Shown piece after piece: positions 12,701-24,399 of a stretch of DNA of 64,000 nucleotides. A model generated the notes under the pieces. The model saw nothing but the letters and a program-made list of their open reading frames with translations, made no database searches and was not told the origin of the DNA. The position numbers and the translations under genes were made by a program. The DNA comes from Typha latifolia. Lineage: Eukaryota > Streptophyta > Magnoliopsida > Poales > Typhaceae. Positions within the stretch are counted from its first letter, which is position 1. Every line of letters starts with the position of its first letter. The stretch lies in assembly GCA_019914945.1 (NCBI GenBank), contig CM034103.1, positions 13,978,785 to 14,042,784 of the forward strand. Reading direction: 5' to 3'.

Positions 12701-15649
12701 TTCTTTTAGATTAATCTGCTTGCTAATAAATTGATCTTGAATATTATGTATGCCTTCTAAGCTTTCTCCGACTTCCTAATTTTCTTTTAGTGATTTTTCA
12801 AAAATATAAGTAATTCATAGACAACAAAAAACGAAGAATAGCAACAACAAAGACATTGTCATTATTTTGTGTTGCCTATTATAAAGGGCAATTTGTTTGA
12901 TCTTTTAAATCAAATACTTTCATACAAGTGCCTTAAAAGTGTGTTGATTCTGGATCATTAAAATTAAATAAAAAAACAAGAAGATATTTCTCACTTTTCC
13001 AATCCTGGCACCACACCTCTAACACATGCAGCAGACATCACAGGAGATGGAAGAAAATTCCTTTTCTTTTAGTCCACTCTTCAGCTGCCATCTTGGCTAC
13101 GAGATTCTTCTACTAATGATCTAATATCTTTGTTACTATCCATCTGAGGAAGAATGCTTATCCTTCTTACCCCGCTATTCAGCTGCTATCCACTTTTCTA
13201 ATGATAGACCCTACCTATGTAAGTAGCCATTTACAATTTGCATCCGGTGCAGTCACCTCCCAATTATCAATATGAATACCTGAGTTTTGTAATTTAAAGT
13301 TTTAAACCAGCGCCTTGTCTTTTTAAGTAACCTTCTTCCTTGTATTATAATTACATTAGACTAATTATAGATAAACCTATTGAAACCCTTCGAGTTTATG
13401 TAGATAAAATTGGTTTTTCTTCTGCTCAAAATTATACTCACTGCCTTGCTTAGATTAGTCTTGTTAATCCAGTCTTGTCTACAAAAAGGAATGCATTTAA
13501 CAATATTTGCCAAATTTTACTTGTGTAATACAGTTTGAACTTATATATTCTTAGACTAGTTATATGCAGCATTTTGAATGCTACATTTGGCCTGAGATAT
13601 CGAACATTCTTTGTTCTTTGTGTTCTTCAAACTTTTAATATCTTTGACACCGATTTAGAAAGTTAGATATATTGCAATCTTATTTGCTCGCTCTGCTAAT
13701 TTCGCTAGGTATCTATGTTCAAGAAAAATTATGACCATCTCCCAAAGGAAACATATTTTGGCATGTATAAGGAGGCAACACGCGGCAACCCTAATTACTT
13801 CCTTACATATGGAAATGGAAAATCAGCTGCGCGAATACAAGATCATCTCCGTCCTAATGGTGCACATCGGTGGCACAACTATATGAAGAGCCCAAAGTAA
13901 GATGGTGTGGTCGCATATACGTGCATCCTGCTTTTTGGAGCTGCAATGTTATATCTTTTTCCTACTTATGGGATATTACTTTTGATAGTGAGATCAAGCT
14001 CGAGGAGGCTGCAGTTCTACATTACACATACACGAGGTTCTCAGACTTGACTTCTCGTCGTGATCGGTGCGGCTGCAAACCAACAAAGGATGATGTAAAG
14101 AGATGCTTTATGCTGGATTTTGACAGAGCAGTAAGTTTTACGACTTTTCATAACTAGTCAATACACTTTATTTATTTCATGTTTAGTTACGGACTATCAT
14201 TGTTTGTTCTCGGTGAATTCTGTTTTATCTTGTGTAAGATAAATATGAATTTTCAAAAGCAGCTGGGTAATAGCTCTAGTTACAATTACTAATGAAAGCT
14301 TTCAGAGATGTGCATGCCGCATCTGTATCAAGTAGTGACATAGCCAATAACTGTTGTTCCAGTGTTTACTAGTTTGTCAATATTCTGCATGCATCTTATG
14401 ATCATATGCCAGCATGTGTGGTGCATGTGTAAATAGAGTAATGAGCTAAGATTTTCTTGATGTAAATTTTGGCTTCGTAAGAAGTTCAGCTTGAGCATCC
14501 AATGTGAATCCCAATTTGGAGTTAGATAAGCCTTAAAACATTCATTATATTGAAAAGCAGGCAACTAATATTTGTATTTGCCTTATTTCCAGCTGGTTGA
14601 ATATGTTGATGCACTTTTCTGGGTATTGAGTTTTTTTTTATTGCTCTATTTCATCATGTTCTTTCATAAAATAGATTTCAGTCAGGTGATGCTGTGGAAG
14701 TGCCATTTCTTGTCAACTTCAAAAGTAATTGCAGACATCAATTATGAAAAAATGGTGGAATAGTGTGCCATCAGTGACTTATTGTTCTATATTCGTGCTA
14801 ATATTTTTCAAATTCTATGGCAGGCTTTTATAATTGCATCAACTGCCACAGAAGAGGAGATGCTACGCTGGTAATTTTTTTCATTTCACTAAATATATAG
14901 TAGTGGTTTACTATTATTTGATATTTATACAGTAAATTCCCATAGTCGTAAAAGCTGTCTCATTTCAAGAGAAGCAGTATCTCAGTTTGCGATCATCCCT
15001 ATCTGGAATGCCAATCTAATAATAAATCAGCTGAAATATAATTTGGTCTGCTTTTCTGACCTTGCAACTTTACCTCACCATGCGGGAACTGATTTCTCTA
15101 TAAGAGCCAAGTTCAGTATTCTCTGCAAAGGTCCTCCCAGTAATTAGTAATTAGTATATTTTAATTATCCTTTACATAAAGTTTCCTTTTCTTCTCAGGT
15201 ACAATGAGCATGTTGTATGGACTGATAAAGAATTAAACATAAAACTTCTCAAGAAGGGAATACTGACACGTATTTATGCCCCTATGGTATTTGATATCCA
15301 TACTAGCTTTATTACTTTATAACCCGTATGAGTTGAGCTATTCGACACTTTCCTACTGATATTAGAGTATCTTTAGGCAATCATTCAAGGCTTGAGGGAG
15401 TTTGGCGTCTTCAGCTCTGCAATTGCATCAGGTCAACTACTTTCCAAGGAGAGAACCTTATCTGAAGACAATCTCCAAAATGGAACTTATGCTCAACCTA
15501 TCAATGGGTCTTTAAACTCTGTTGAAAGGGACAGTACTAAAGATTCTCAGACATCCGCAAGGAAGATCTTGGAAGTCGCCCGCCTGACTGAGAGTGCCAT
15601 TCCACCTTTGTCGCCACCTGGATTGGAAGATCTTGTAAATGATACATGA
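9740..15649 (+). CDS. KOB1: Glycosyltransferase-like KOBITO1 (ELD1/ABI8)
   Basis: Eleven exons: 9740-10081, 10426-10575, 10726-10778, 11961-12069, 12301-12435, 12521-12565, 13709-13896, 13989-14130, 14824-14870, 15199-15286, 15377-15649. All junctions are GT-AG and in frame, giving 523 aa against about 530 in Arabidopsis. The N-terminus has a short cytosolic segment and one hydrophobic segment (about 17-38), so it is probably a type II membrane protein. The core has [33 protein letters not shown] and a DxD-like HLDTDEL (Asp 229/231), then [20 protein letters not shown] and [14 protein letters not shown]1 mutants are defective in cellulose deposition, cell elongation, ABA and sugar responses, and plasmodesmatal control; the enzymatic substrate is not established. 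The C-terminal tail (after IYAPM) is Ser/Thr-rich and less conserved. The gene is complete. Confidence 0.95.
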
Positions 15650-16918
15650 TGCACCACCATTAAGGATTGCCTACTTAGGTCTGATATCTTGGCATATTGG
15701 ATTTCCGGTCATCACCAGCTGTATCTCTGAGGCAATTGCCTTTTATGATCAATTTATATGGTGGTTCTTCCCGATCATTTCACCCAAGCTGCGTTTCCGA
15801 GTGTCACATGTTCTCACCATCATAGTTTTGCAAGCATAGAGGGAAAATTCTTAGTATGAGGAATTTACAGCATTTGTTACCGTGAGGATTTTGAATGAGG
15901 TATTATTGCATTGAGCCCCCACTAATTCTTTCATTGTGATAGCGATGTTTGTATAGGAATTATTTTGGGGGGTTCTAACTCTAAGATGTGCACTTAATTC
16001 AGAATTAATTCAGTGGCAAACAAAAGTGGTTTTTTTTTTTCCCCTCATCTATCTGCTTGGAGGACGGGTTTCTCACGTTGAAGTAAGATAGAAAGCCCTA
16101 GAACTCAGTTTTCGTCCGGGCCCACTTCGTGTGGCCATCGGATGCATAAGTCGCACAAATGCATGGCTCCGAAATGCAGAAAGAGAGGGCCATTGGATGT
16201 GGCAAATATAATCGGAGCCATCCAAAGACCTAACACCAAGCCCAACATGTAAACCCCACTATGTAGAAAGGCGAGTCCAGCCCAAGCTTGAATCGATTAA
16301 TTTCTCATTCATTAGATAAAGAAGATCGCCAAGAATTCGTGATCCCCTGCCGAACCTATTCCAATTATAACAGTTCAGACTCGGATCGTGGGGATCACCG
16401 GAATACAAAGTAGAATACCTTCAGCTGATATGAAAAGAATTCGACCAAGTTCCATTGGCTTCTGTTCAAAACACCCTAGATATTAAGTACAAGGAGCTCA
16501 TACCTGAAGCATCATAGTGAGGATAGGTTAAAGCGTTGCTATAACACTTAACCGCACCATAATCCATAAAAGACAACATCAGAGGCTTAATCCATCGCAG
16601 GAAAGGAAAATAAGAACTAAAATGTTACTGGAGTCAAAGGAACAGAATATAGCATCAAGTTGCACAAGGATATATATGCTTGTCTCCCCTGATGCGAAAT
16701 GCAACATGGTTTAAGGTAAAGTACATCCAGAATACAGCAGTGTCTCAGGCATATAGCAACATTAAGAAAAATCCTTGGACAATGACATGCTTTCAAAGGT
16801 ATTTATACCCTGAAACAGTGGAGGCCCAGAAGTGAAGATGGACGCTTTATAACAGAATCCAAAGCTTGGGGCGAGTGATGGCAGAGCAAATGAAGAGCAC
16901 CCAGACTAGGCAGCACCA
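15650..16918. other. Convergent 3' region between KOB1 and UBC12
   Basis: Should hold the two 3' UTRs and terminators. The KOB1 side is AT-rich to about 16030. The right side, next to the UBC12 stop, probably is its 3' UTR. No additional gene or repeat was recognised. Confidence 0.5.
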
Positions 16919-19644
16919 CTACATGCACCTGTGGAAGTACACTTGACCCACATAGCCTCCAGTCATTGCTCTTCTGACATTACTCTCAAACATCTTAGGG
17001 TTGTCACGTAGGACAGCAGCTGCATCATGATTCAAGGGGTCTTCGTCATTTGGTTGCTGCAGATAAAAAAAGGAAAGGTTAAATAAAGCTGATATCTCGT
17101 TCACATAGAAGGCGAACCAAGTGAACTCCCTTTCTATTAATTAAATATCAAAGACATTATTCTAGGTTGGGCAGTCAGTGTTTGACAACACTGAAAGAAT
17201 GGAAGGATAAAAGAAAAGTGCGTAATATGCACAGAAATCCAGGTCAGTGACACACTTTATTGCTTGTGAATCTCAAGAATGATCCAAAAATGCATATGCT
17301 TGCTATCACTACACGAGCAATGTTAAGAATGACAGAAAAATGTATGTACTTTCAATCACAACATAGAATGTGAAGTTGTGAACCAATATACTTCATTAAA
17401 GCAATAAACACATCAACTTCCTCAATCTAGTTTTCCTCTTTGTGATTTAAAAATGTATATACTTGCTATCACTAAATAAAATGTGGGCCAAACTATTATT
17501 TGTGCTATTATTTCAAAAGAATAAGGAGGAGCTCAATAGGTCAGCTGCAGTACAGCGTATAGATGAACAACCTTGAAAAGCAACTGTCAGGAGAACGTTA
17601 GAAAGGCCAATCAAATGTATTCAACAACTAAAGTGCTTGTGCGTGTAATTGTTTCCTGCTTGTGCCATGAAATTCGAAAAGGTTACACAGCTTATTTTCA
17701 ACTATTGTGAAAACTGTAATTTGAACTACTTAATGAACTAAAAGATCACATTAGAGAACAAATATTAGGATAAATATCTTGATGCTACAGTATGAATATA
17801 TAGGATTTTATCTAGGATTATCTTTCAATCAGATAAATTATGAATGGTGAAGCAAACAAAGAGAGCATAAGTACCAGAAAAAGAAGATTCAAGCCGTAAA
17901 TGATAGTGTTAATGTTGAGAACAGGTTTCCAATCTTCACGCAAGATGTTTAGGCAGACATTTCCTTCCAAATCGATATTAGGGTGGTAAACCTGATTAAA
18001 TGTCCATTGTGATTATATAGAAGGGGGAAAAAAACAGCAAAGAACTATTGTTACAAAGCAGAAAAGAGCAAGAGATAATTGCCAAACTGAAGCTTATACC
18101 TTAGTCTTGCACTTCACCTTTGGTGGCTCGTGAGGATAAGAAGGAGATACTTGGAAGGTAAAAATAAATGTACCACCTCTACACATATTGAGGTTAAATA
18201 CATAAGAATAAAAATGAAGAGAGAAATTTTCTGAAAGAAAGCACACACTACTACAATCAAATAAAGATTGTAAATTTAACAGCTGTTTAGATGGAAATAA
18301 ATATAAATTAAACAGAGAGACAAAAGTCTCCAAAATCACTGGTACAGCTTGCAAGGATGGAAGGAAAAAGCAAGTACCATCCACTTACTGGTAAAATCCT
18401 TCGTCAGGCCGAATGCTGATCTCAAAATTCATCAAATCATCCTTTCCATTTGGAAAAGAAATGGAGATGGTTTTTGGTATGTTGAGCTCACTAATATCTG
18501 TGAAATATGTAATATAAGTAGTCAATAGAGAATTTTTGCTCCATTTTCCAGAAGAAAATTAAATTTCATCTAATGAAATAGGAACTTGCTATAGTAGGTC
18601 AAACATAGCCCCAATTCTACAATTAGATTTACATAATATCTCGTTGTTAAGTATAAATTCGATTGATCTAATTTAGCTCTGGTTTGCTTATGACTCAGAA
18701 ATTAATCCCCACTTCAAAAGTTTCAATCACTCTCCCAATCTATGATTGGTTCAGCCAAAGAAACTTTTAGGAGTTGCTGCATGCATGAGCCGTATCTTAT
18801 CTGACCAACCAAATCTAAAAATTAGTGCAGGCCTACAATGGCCAGTCAAAGGGTGACCTGTACAAAAAAAGAGAGGCCCTGAATCAAGATTTAAACCTTA
18901 CCGCCTCCTAACAGTCCTTCATGCATGGAAAGCCTAAAGTTAAAAGCAGCCAAATAATGTCATTATTTGGCAACCAAGAAGTTCCAGGGAAGCAATATAG
19001 AATATATTTCAAATGCCACAGTTATTTTCTTTTCAACAAAAAGTCAAAACATACAGTCCAAATTAAAATGCAGGAACAAGTCATCTACCAACTTTGCACT
19101 AAAATATGTATATTAAAGCAACAATCACTTTTTACATAATCACATTACAGAAAATTTGCATCACAATTCACAAATTTAAGAGTCACTTTTTTTTCCTATA
19201 GCTATATTGTAGCCAAAAGAGAATCAGAAACAAACAAGATAAAATTGACATGCAATGGAGCTTACATTTGCAGGGAATGGTGAATTCTAGAGGAGTATGG
19301 GTGTTGAACTAGAATATGAGGGTCAATATAACCAATGCAGACTTTTGTATGTTTGTGTTTGAGGATTGAAGCCTTTAAAAGGTTCAATAATATATTAAAA
19401 AACTGACAAGAATTTCTAAGATATCTAGTAGATGAAATCAAGAAGCACTGCATAATGCATGCCACAAAAGTATGAATCATGCAATAAGAATTTAAATAAC
19501 TACAAGAATAAAAACATCTTTCAAATGCAACAAACCTTTGTGAAGGCGTAATTCCCCTGCACTCTGCTTCTTGATAGGAGGTCTTCCATTGGCATTTGCT
19601 GCGTCTTCCCTCTTTTGGCCCTTTATCTTAAAAAGATTTATCAT
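16919..19644 (-). CDS. RCE1: NEDD8-conjugating enzyme E2 (UBC12 / RCE1)
   Basis: Coding exons: 19536-19644, 18389-18497, 18100-18178, 17875-17991, 16919-17056 (552 nt, 183 aa; family usually 183-184). The start [10 protein letters not shown] matches the UBC12 N-terminal extension that docks on the NEDD8 E1. The UBC fold follows, with [40 protein letters not shown] and the catalytic Cys (about residue 112) in [33 protein letters not shown] closes the fold and the protein ends YFHRCM. It would carry NEDD8 to cullins and so activate SCF-type E3 ligases. The acceptor four bases 5' of the ATG (19648) shows an intron in the 5' UTR. A run of [16 protein letters not shown] differs from the more usual YGLFHLFTEPN-type text but keeps the frame. 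Confidence 0.95.
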
Positions 19645-21126
19645 TGTTCTGCAAAAGAAGAAAAAGAGAGAAATTACAAGGGCTTCAGCAAATATGGGCA
19701 TCGGCACCCTGCATACGAAAAAAGCAAGAAGAGAAAATAGCACAATCACACATAAATATAGAAATTAGTACTTGCAGTCTAGCATACTACAAAGAAGACA
19801 AACAACTCTCTTCCCAGTGACTGGCAAATAAAAATAAATTTGGGTGATCTTCATAACTATACCAAACTACATAAATAATAAAACAAGCAAATGACAAAGG
19901 CAAACAGTCATTCAGGTACTCCATGTCCATTTGCTAAGATAAACGAATTAAGAAGACAGTTCTTCAATGACCAAATAGTCCCAATACCATAATATTTTAA
20001 AAGAATACATCGAAAGAAAATTAGCTCCACACTTTACAAAATAATGCACACTATGCTGTGATTTGAACACTGTCAAATCAGGTATTCAGCAGGAAAGGGT
20101 GAAGTTCACTCTAACTGTCCTTTCGAGATTGGGTAAAAAGTAAAGAAAAAGCAGATGCAAAACATACTATCAATCCATAATGATAGAACTAAGTACACGG
20201 CCATATTGAAGATTACTAAAGCCTAAAATGGTATACTAAATACAGCTGAGTGCTTTGTAATTTCCCATTTTAAAATCAGTACTAACCTGATTCAACTTAA
20301 AACCCTGCTAGTGTACTACTCAATAGTCTTTAAGTATTTCATAAACTTTAAATAATTCTGCCTTTTAGAGATCCAGAGAGACTTTCTCCTAATACGATGG
20401 ATGTCTCATGTAAGATAAGAATAGAAACCAAATTTATCCTGAAAGATGAGAATAATAACTTGTTTTGTACAAAACTTTCTGATTTAAAGTAGCAAAAATT
20501 CTTTGACTTATTTTAAACACTGATACAAAGAGTTAAGTACAAGATACAGATGAGCTGCCTAGTCATGACTTATGAGAGCTCCTCACATAAACCGATCCTC
20601 TTTTGGGGACTTTAAAATTACTATTATATTTCAAAACTACAAGTAAATGCAAGCAAAATGAATAAAAGAAAAAGAAATTTGTGGACAAAAACTGCTTAGA
20701 TTGTATCAGAATAAAGAACAGGGGCAGATTGAATTTAATGACTGATCAATCATGTAAACCGAAAATATCAACATAAAACAGTTTGATCATTTAAAGATTA
20801 TAATCCAACTAGTAACAAATGTCAGAAACCAGCAATTGCTCGGCTGCAGTTTGCGTCACTAAGCATCCACAACCAACATTACACGAAGAGCACGCCATCC
20901 TCCATCCTAACAGTATCCAATTCTTTGACAGAACCATTATCCAATCAACAAAAATCATCAAATATTATCCAACTATATTAAAAAAATCTCCAAATCCAAC
21001 AAATAAGGAAAACCAAATAAAAAGCACGAAAGCTTACTCATACTGCCAGATCAAGTACAAGAAACATGATTCCTAGACATGAGCTCGTCATCAGCTCCAA
21101 ACAACACAATACAAACAGAGAATAAA

Positions 21127-21450
21127 CTAATAGCGAAACAAGGAGGATAAAGGAAGAGTTACATATAGGGTTAGTGTTAAGTCTAGTGTCACGGTTAGTG
21201 CTAACTCGCCGTCGAGAGGGAAAGGGTTAAGAGCTCGCCGGAGGAACAGAGGGAAAAGGAGCCGGAGGATCGGAGATCGGAGGAAGAAAGATAGGTGAAG
21301 GATATTTACCAAAAAGGGAAATGATCGCGGGAGGATTTCGCCGGAGGTCTGGGAGGGCGATCGGAGGAGCCCGGAACCTAACGAGAGCAGAGGAAAAAGA
21401 AGGTAAAAGAAAGTAGAGAGTAGAGAGGTGACGGAATTGATTCCTATCGG
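21127..21450 (-). promoter_or_regulatory. Likely 5' UTR exon and transcription start region of UBC12
   Basis: A CT- and CG-rich stretch (on the minus strand) interrupts AT-rich DNA. The acceptor just upstream of the UBC12 ATG needs a distal 5' exon, and this is the best candidate. Possible donors are near 21310 (GTAAAT) and near 21163 (GTAACT); the sequence does not decide between them. The implied 5' UTR intron is about 1.5-1.7 kb (from about 19649). No coding ORF here is credible. Confidence 0.5.
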
Positions 21451-24265
21451 TGGAATAACGCAATTATTAGTAGAATGTTTACATTTTAGTACTCAAACTT
21501 TATGGAAATAGCACCAGAGGTCTCTCCGCTTTATCTGAGAATTTTCATTTTGTACACTATCTTATCAAGATATTACGGTTTACACCTCTCCTTCACCGAG
21601 CTAAGTAGGAACCATAGTACCGCAGTCCGCAGGCCATACATTTCGCTAAACCACAGGCTTTTCAATGATTGAAATGAAAACCATGGGGTCGTTTAGAGCA
21701 TTTTCAACCATTTAACTAAAAAATGCAAATATAAAATTAAAAATAAGAAAAAAAGCAGGGTGTGAAATGAAAAGATCTTATTTTTCATTGGGTTAATTTT
21801 AAAGAAATAGTGGGATTTTATTTTAAAAATAATTACACTTAAAAACTCTTAAACTATTTAAAACTTTCGGAGTACACACCCAGTTAATTATCCGTCAGAT
21901 TTGTCAGTTAAAATATATATCACATGATCAATTTTAAACTCTCTAAATATTATTATTCTCTTATTGTAGGAAAAAAAATATCAGAAAAGAAAATGAGCTA
22001 TAGTTGAGATATCTGAATATAATTAACTAATTTTTGTACTAAAATCAAGAGGTTAAATTTCATTAGGCACCGATGCCACTCGATTAAGGCAGGCTTTTCG
22101 TCCTCATCATCAACTGGGCTGATGTCGGCCCATTGAGGAACTTTTTAAATTTATTATTAAAATTATACTACTTTAATGATTAGTTTAAACTATTTATAGT
22201 TCTAGATTCTTCTCTTCACATAGATGAGTAGTGAGGAGTTGGCATGTAAGTAAGAGGCACTAAAACTTTCAGCATCTCTACCACGCCACAACAGTGACAA
22301 AAACACCAACTCCATCCAATTTTATGGTATCAGTGGAGGTGCTTATCTTCCAAGTTGCACTCTATAACTAACTGGATGGAGTTGGTGTATTTATGTCCAA
22401 GCCTGATTAGATGCATGGATTAGTGGTTTATGTGCAACCATGTCTACTGGTTTTAGAATTTAGACTAACCTAGTAGATATTTTTTTCTTTTTATCATTAA
22501 CCTAGTAGATAGTTAATTATGCCATATGTTTAAGTTTAAGTAGATAATGACAGTGGTGCAATAATTAATCTTGTACAATCGTTATGACTAACCTATCACC
22601 TCCTTGGTTATGAAAAAAGTACCTACCAACTATATATAAAGTTGGTTGGTGAGTCAAGTCAAAATTAATACGACTAATTTTTACCCTTATATGTAGAGAC
22701 ACTAAAGCTTTTAACACTCTTATCAGAATGTTAAATCTATATTTTCTTTCCTATAAAACTATAAATAGTTTGAACCGGTCAAAATTGATTTGTTTTTTTT
22801 TATCATGGACCTGTTTGGTTGTGGGATAAAAAAAACAAATAGAATTGGGACTAAATAATGACTTATTCTAGAACAAAGTAAAAATTTTATTCTAATTTTT
22901 TATTAGGTGTTTGGTTGCACAAAAAAAAAAGAAAAAAAGAGGATAAATGTTCAAATAAAAAAATCGGATAAGATATTATTTGACTGTAATAACTAGAATA
23001 AGGGATAAAAATGATTAAACTAACCTTATTATCTTTTTCCTAATTTAATGTAATAGATTCTTTTATTTGTTTTTGTTTTGATAAAGATATGAAATAGGAT
23101 TAAAATTAAATTTAAATTTAAAATTTATTTTATAACTATTGTAATATCTTTTTAGGTTATTTTTGCAATTATGGACCGAAAAATAAGTTGACTTAATTTA
23201 TTATAATTTACACAATATAAATATTTACATCAAAATATTTTTTACTGCTGATATATTATAACAAATATACGATAGTCACATTATACTATTCAACCTGAAT
23301 CTAAACCACAATATATTACTAAACCACGTTATATTTTTCTATTTCAAAATCTTAGCTCACGTTTAATTACATAGAACTTTTTAAAATAAAAATAGTTTAT
23401 TCTGAAATAATCCATCTATTCTACAGAGAAATAAAAGGATTTATGTTGTATAAGTGTTCGTCTGTTCGAATTCATTTTAGATGTTGATGCTCATTATTGT
23501 AGAGAGCAGAGAGAAGATATCTCAATCAAACTGTGCATCCATGAATCTAAGCTTAAACCACGTAAATGCCACGTTCTTTGGAAGCAATTGTGCACTCTCT
23601 TGCAACCTTCATCTTTCTCCATTTGTTTACACATCACGATGTGTTTGTATGTGCAGTGGATCCAAATATTTTATCCTTTCAATTATTTTAATTCCAACTG
23701 TGCAGGATTTTTAGTATTTTTTACCAAAATTTTACACGTTTAATTTATTTTTAAAATTTAAATATGAAATTAAATAAGTTAAAAAATCGTTGAAATTGGA
23801 TAACGAATTTAATTCTTAAGTCTGCCGACAGTATTGATATATTTAAACTTTTAAAGTCCCATTCAAAAAGTCAAGAAAACAAAGACTACTTGTTCTGATA
23901 AAAAAAACGAATTCAACGATAAGGTTTACATCAATCCAAGTAATTTTCTAAGAGACATTATATTTGTGAACACTGACCATTATCCAATTGATTAACTCTT
24001 CGTCTCCGAAGTCACCAGAGAAAGGTATCTACCGGTAGATGACGCATTCCCATTGGCGGGATTTAATTCCCTTCGCTTTCTGCATCTATTGGTACAGACG
24101 TCGATCCCTTCAACTTCCAATTGTCCCTTATTAATATCCAGAAACGATCTCCACCGCACACAGCGAACACGAAATTTGTGATTTTATAGCTCCCTTGTGA
24201 CACGTGTCTAGTTTCTTGGTTAGTCCGGAGCTATTCGGGACTTCTGAGCGCAAGGGGACCAGGGA
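21451..24265. other. Intergenic region between divergent UBC12 and TPC1
   Basis: About 2.8 kb of AT-rich spacer without a supported gene. It carries a short hairpin at 22303-22388, stretches with gtttggttg words that recall MITE ends (22805-22825, 22907-22920) and homopolymer runs. The right end is the TPC1 promoter. Confidence 0.5.
22303..22388. repeat. Short near-perfect hairpin
   Basis: Arm acaccaactccatccaat (22303-22320) pairs with the arm around 22370-22388 (actggatggagttggtgt) with one G:T-type mismatch, around a loop of about 49 bases. Size resembles a small MITE core or an miRNA-like foldback. It matches no miRNA family I know. Confidence 0.6.
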
Positions 24266-24269
24266 TCGT

Positions 24270-24277
24270 TATAAATT
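24270..24277 (+). promoter_or_regulatory. Candidate TATA box of TPC1
   Basis: tataaatt lies 123-130 bases before the TPC1 ATG, which would put a start site near 24300 and a leader of about 100 nt rich in CT and CGCT (24355-24382). Inferred from sequence only. Confidence 0.4.
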
Positions 24278-24399
24278 ATCTGAAGGGCTTTTTTATAAGC
24301 ACAACTGTGTCGGCATACACCACGCTGGTCCACTCCTCCAGATCGAGCTCTCACCAGATCTCTCTCTCGCTCGCTCGCTCGACTTTCGGAAATTGGGAA

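Noticed and set aside
13870..14157. Separate ORF inside KOB1
   Set aside because: It reads through an intron in another frame; exons 7 and 8 of KOB1 explain the conserved parts.
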